From: Cinclus cinclus
Lineage: Eukaryota; Chordata; Aves; Passeriformes; Cinclidae
Assembly: GCF_963662255.1 (NCBI RefSeq)
Contig: NC_085046.1
Span: 24,881,620-24,945,619, forward strand
DNA: 64,000 nt
Reading direction: 5' to 3'
A program made the position numbers and the translations under genes. Below, piece by piece: positions 59,801 to 64,000 of the stretch. Position 1 is the stretch's first letter, and every line of letters starts with the position of its first letter. The notes beneath the pieces were generated by a model, which ran no database searches, was not told the DNA's origin, and worked only from the letters and a program-made list of their open reading frames with translations.

Positions 59801-62800
59801 TGGTGTGCTGTCTTTCTGAATGCACTCTGTATGGAGCAGAAGCATGGCTGTTCAGCAAAAGACACCATCAGACAGAAGTAAGTTTCAGATATAATTTGTT
59901 GGGGTTTAAGAATCTCTCCATTAACTTCAGAATCTGACCGTACAATGCCCCCTGTGATTTTAGATGTTTCCTAAATTGCTTTCAGGCATTTTTCCTGGTA
60001 GTTATTGTATTTCCCAGACTGAATTTCATTATACTGATCACTGATTACTTGGGGACTTTTTCTCCCTCTGGGAAAATCATTCTTTGTAGAGTTTCAACGT
60101 GTAAAAATGAAGGTGAAGCGAAACGGTACACCTTTTACTTGCTGTATAATTTAAAAACAACAACTGTGGATCATGTTAAAATAAATTAACAGGTGACTTC
60201 CAGAAATCTTTTCAAGTGAAGAACAATGCAGGTCAGTGTGACTTTTTCATTTCATTCAGGGCCTATATCTTTGCTCTGATATAGGTAAAGTTTGGGAACT
60301 TTTGATTCCCACAAGTTTCAGTCAAAATTCTCAGTTCTTATTTGATTTGACAAGCTTTTTTTGACACACAAAAGATAGGAAAGTATGGAGATCACAAACT
60401 TTCATTTAGTGTTTTAATTGCTGAGTCTATATTTGGCAGTGTCTCCACCTTAATGGAACCTAATGGTACTGTAATTGCTTGGTGGTGTCAGGGAGAATCG
60501 ATTCCTGATTATGTTCAGGAATAGCACTTTTGAGTCTCCTCTGAATTGAAACACAGGGACACTCTTGCCAGTGAAGAATTGTGCCACAAAACACTGCTTA
60601 TTCAGCCTTGGTGATAAACAGGGGCACTAATGCCTTGATAATAACTTCTGTCTTTTTTGCAAAAAAACTTTTCTTTATATTTTAGCACTTTTGATTAAAC
60701 TGCTCTCTGGAGCCTGAGGAGCAATCTTGTGTTTCTATAAGAATAATTAGCCTGCATATAAAGTTAAAAGTTATGTGTGTTTGAGAAATTCTTATCTTTA
60801 TTACAGCATACATAAATTGTGTCTTACTATGATTGTCTTTCAAGCAGAGTAATTGCTTATGAAACCAACTGCTCTAAATTGTAGCCATCCTTTCCAGAGG
60901 AATTGCCCATCAGGAGATGCACATATTTGCTCCACAACTCAGGAGGGCAGTGAATGTTAAAGCTCAGACTTACCAAGGGAAGACCTCTGATCAAAAAAAC
61001 TCTACAGTGTTGTTTACACAGAGTCGTGCATTTGGTGGCTTGCCTGGGGACATCATGCCCAATCAAAACATCCTCATATGCAGTCAGAAAAGGGTTCAAG
61101 CATCTGAAAATAGACTGAAATCCAAACTATGTAACATTAGTGATGCCCTTGATGTAGCACTGACATTTTGTAAACCAGTTTCAGCGATTGCTGAGACAGG
61201 CAGGCTCCCATGGGGTCTCTAAGACAGACCACATGGGGAAATCTCACTGGGTTCCTTCTTCCCAGATACCAGCTCATTTCCTAAAGAAATGCAGTGTGTG
61301 GTGCTGCTCTAGTCCTCCAAACTGACTCAAGATGAGCTGTGTTTCTGACTTCAAGCTGACTTGCACTGTTGTGGCTGGGCTCTAGGAAAGCTGGCAACTC
61401 CACAGGTCAGCCCAACAAGGCTGAGGTGCAAGAGAAGGGGGCAAAGCTGGGAGGGTAGACATCAACCTGGTACGCAAACACTTGACTTGGGAATAAACAG
61501 GATACAAGGCCACACTGAAGCTGGCCACTGCAGTTCAGAACAGAGGGTACTTCAGACCTGTGACTGAAGAAATGGAAATGTTTCAACAGGCTGAAACATA
61601 AAGCCTGCACAGCTTTAAATACCTTAAAAATGTAGAGCTGACATATTTGTCAAAAAGTGGTAGATGGAAAGGAGAACTGCTAGTGCCCCTTGGACTGCTG
61701 TGCTGGTGTTAGTAAAACACCCTCCCAGAAAAATCAGGTGTCCAGGGGCAGCTGGTGGCAACCTGAAAACCTTCTGTTCCTGTGGTCTGTGAGAACCACG
61801 TAGTTTGGCTTGGTACTTCTTTACAGTTACTGTTCTTATTAAAAAAAATAAAAAATAAAAGGTATAAATCAATCCCTGAAATTAGAGGTGAACATGGGAA
61901 AAAAAGTAGGAAGAAATATAGTTTTCTCTTCCCAGCTTTTCTTTTTACAAGCCAGAAACCAGACATCCGAAGATAAGGTCGGTTCCTCATGTGAGTGTGC
62001 TAATTCTGGGAAGCAGCTGAGATCCTGGAACTAGTTTTTAAAGGCAAGACTGGCATTTCACATGTGCAGTTCCAACATGCTTTCTCCTGATGATATGTCT
62101 TCGGAAAAGGGAGATAAAAGACAGAAAATAGAACAAAACTCTGTGTGAAATGCTTCCTGTCTCACACTCCTGAATTGATCTAGAGATGTATTTGTTCTTT
62201 TGGATAAGGCTAGTAACTGAGATCAGGTGTCTCCTGTGTTCAGTGGAACAGAGCCGATCATATTCTCCAAGCTGAAGTTACCACTTCTCATGAAGCCTAA
62301 GACACATTCCAGTATGATGATCTGGGGCTCTTTTAGCACTCAGTGTTGGAATCCTGCTGTTTGACTTCCTGTTGAAATATCTTTATTTTCTTATCTTTTC
62401 AAAATGCAGCTTTTTGTTCTCTTGTGAGATGCTATCTGCAAATCATTCAAATTCCATGCTTCTTTGGTAATTAGCTAGTGTTTGATCAGAGGCCAAGAAA
62501 TAAAATGGTAAGCCCTGTTATAAAGTGAAGAGAAAGATAAAGTGCAGTTACAGGTGAACAATAGAGAGAGTTCTCAGCTTTCCATGGTGGGTCCAGCTTC
62601 AGTGCTAGTAGAAATTTTGAACCTGTATTGACTGAGAATATGGCCCCTAAGCTGTGGTTGAAGGATGGGTGGGAATACATGGGAGCTATTTTTTCCCCCT
62701 GGGTTGGAAAGCACTAAGACTATCATTCTTATGTTCTCTGAAAAGATATAGAAGATGGACACGACTGTGGAATTTATTGGCTATCTGACATGAAAATGCT

Positions 62801-64000
62801 CTATCCCCTGCCTCTGGCTACTCTGTCACTGATTGTTATCCTTCCTTCTGTGCCTCAGGATATTTAATCCTGTTGCTGTCCAGGTATTGGAATTGCAACA
62901 CAATGTCCACCATCTGACCTGTTAGGTTTGATTTGGCTCTAAACAAAAGAACATCTTCATAAAACTAAAGTAAATGAGATTAGTCCTGCAGAGTGAATTG
63001 CAGTCAAACACTTTGATTTAAGAGTCCAAGTTGAAAAATCTATGCCTCTAGATTCATAGGATTCTGGGTGTTAGTTTCTTGTGCCAACGGAGTTTATTGA
63101 ATTTCAGGGGCTAAATGTAGTCTGGCCCAAATAGACATAATTGCAGTTACTTCAAAGTGTTAAGGGAGAAGTATTCATTTAAAATTAGATTTTTAGCAGC
63201 CAGAAGAGAATTAGGATAGATCACTACTGGTTCTTATACCATGTAGTATTCAGAGCATTTTAATTTATCACTATTACAGACAGTCAGGTATTCCAGATGA
63301 GAGGAGAAAGGCAAACCGAAGATAAATTATGTTCTTTAATTCACTTATACATTATATGTACATCTACAGAGACATTTGTGCATGAGTATTCTGCTCATTA
63401 ATTACAAGTGTTAATATAAAACATAGTAATAAACTTTGCATTTGTTCTGATCCTACCATCCACATTCAGATAGAGAAGGAACTTCTCTGTAAAGCTCCCC
63501 AGGAATTGATGAATTGAAAGAACTCCAGTCCACCCACCAGGAATTAAATCTGGGAGATGCAAGTACTCTGCAGATGGTGATTGAGAGTGAGAGACATGGC
63601 CTTTTATATTTCTTTTTATGATATTTAATGAAAACACTAAGACTAAGACAGGGAAGGTCATCCTGACTAGGTTTCTCCTTCTTAGGACAGCGTAAAAAGT
63701 CATTCCACTATCTTAGCAGATTTCTAGTACATGGGGTATTTTTGAAGTGGAGGAAAATTCATTGTTACATCCTTGGACCACAGTGTTTTCATTGTGGAAA
63801 CAGTCTTTCCCTCTTTGTATGGTGCCTCTGACTACTTGTAAGAGCTGTCTCCTGTAAAAGCCAATTAAAGCTGCTGGAGGTTTTTATTCACAGAACACAG
63901 ATCCTTCTCACAGTAGTCCCACAGTGGAACTGTACCTGCAGAAAAAAGGGAAAGAAGAAAAGGAGAAGAAAAGGAAAAGTTTACACCTGAAGAAAAGGAA
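56809..64000. other. gene-free right end
   Basis: No supported gene, RNA gene or clear transposon. Short open frames have no domains. The interval 57420-57600 is AT-rich with ATTA and AATTAA motifs and is a weak candidate conserved element. The last ~55 bp are purine-rich. Confidence 0.5.
63944..64000. repeat. purine-rich low-complexity end
   Basis: GAAAGAAGAAAAGGAGAAG-type sequence runs to the window edge and may continue beyond it. Confidence 0.75.

Overview
The window reads as a gene-poor, AT-rich stretch of a bird nuclear genome. The evidence is several copies of CR1 LINE 3' ends (the ATTCTRTG-type terminal repeat after a TCCAACC-like block), avian-type LTR elements, one endogenous retrovirus with an ERVL/spuma-like pol, and simple repeats. 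A passerine is likely from general impression only. I could not support any host protein-coding exon, tRNA, rRNA or CRISPR array. Open reading frames outside the retrovirus look like chance or repeat-driven frames.

Layout. 1-2174 is unique AT-rich DNA with a purine tract. 2175-2618 is a solo LTR on the minus strand with matching ends, a TATA box and a poly(A) signal. 2619-22398 is mostly unannotatable sequence with CR1 fragments near 2.95 kb and 7.6-7.95 kb, AT-rich blocks that look like candidate conserved non-coding elements, and two perfect short palindromes. 22.4-22.9 kb holds two opposed CR1 fragments. 23132-23620 is the 5' part of an avian LTR-like repeat; the 3' part of the same family lies at 36880-37969, where it carries 39-bp and 45-bp internal tandem expansions. 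38.7 kb, 42.1-43.3 kb, 51.3-52.15 kb and 56.7 kb hold further CR1 copies. Microsatellites are (TA)n at 31.7 kb, (AAAAAG)n at 36.3 kb and (CTAAT)n at 55.5 kb.

The centrepiece is a nearly full-length provirus at 24769-31414 on the plus strand: TSD CTTAC, 704-bp LTR, lysine-tRNA-like primer site, gag, pro-pol, polypurine-rich end, 696-bp LTR, TSD CTTAC. It has no env and no room for a dUTPase after integrase. Gag, protease, RT and the end of integrase lie in one reading frame. The breaks are a TGA near the end of gag, an amber codon at the gag-pol boundary inside a perfect hairpin, three TGA stops in RT/connection, and two opposite single-base frameshifts around RNase H and integrase. Catalytic motifs remain legible (DTG in protease, YIDD in RT, DGS in RNase H, and the integrase D-D(35)E triad split over two frames).

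Most worth a second look: the gag-position protein begins with a strongly hydrophobic, apparently membrane-spanning N-terminus followed by a Pro/Ala/Glu repeat; the gag-pol amber codon sits in a stem-loop; and LTR-LTR differences are packed into about 140 bp, which suggests recombination rather than simple ageing. All identities are by eye; no database search was run.
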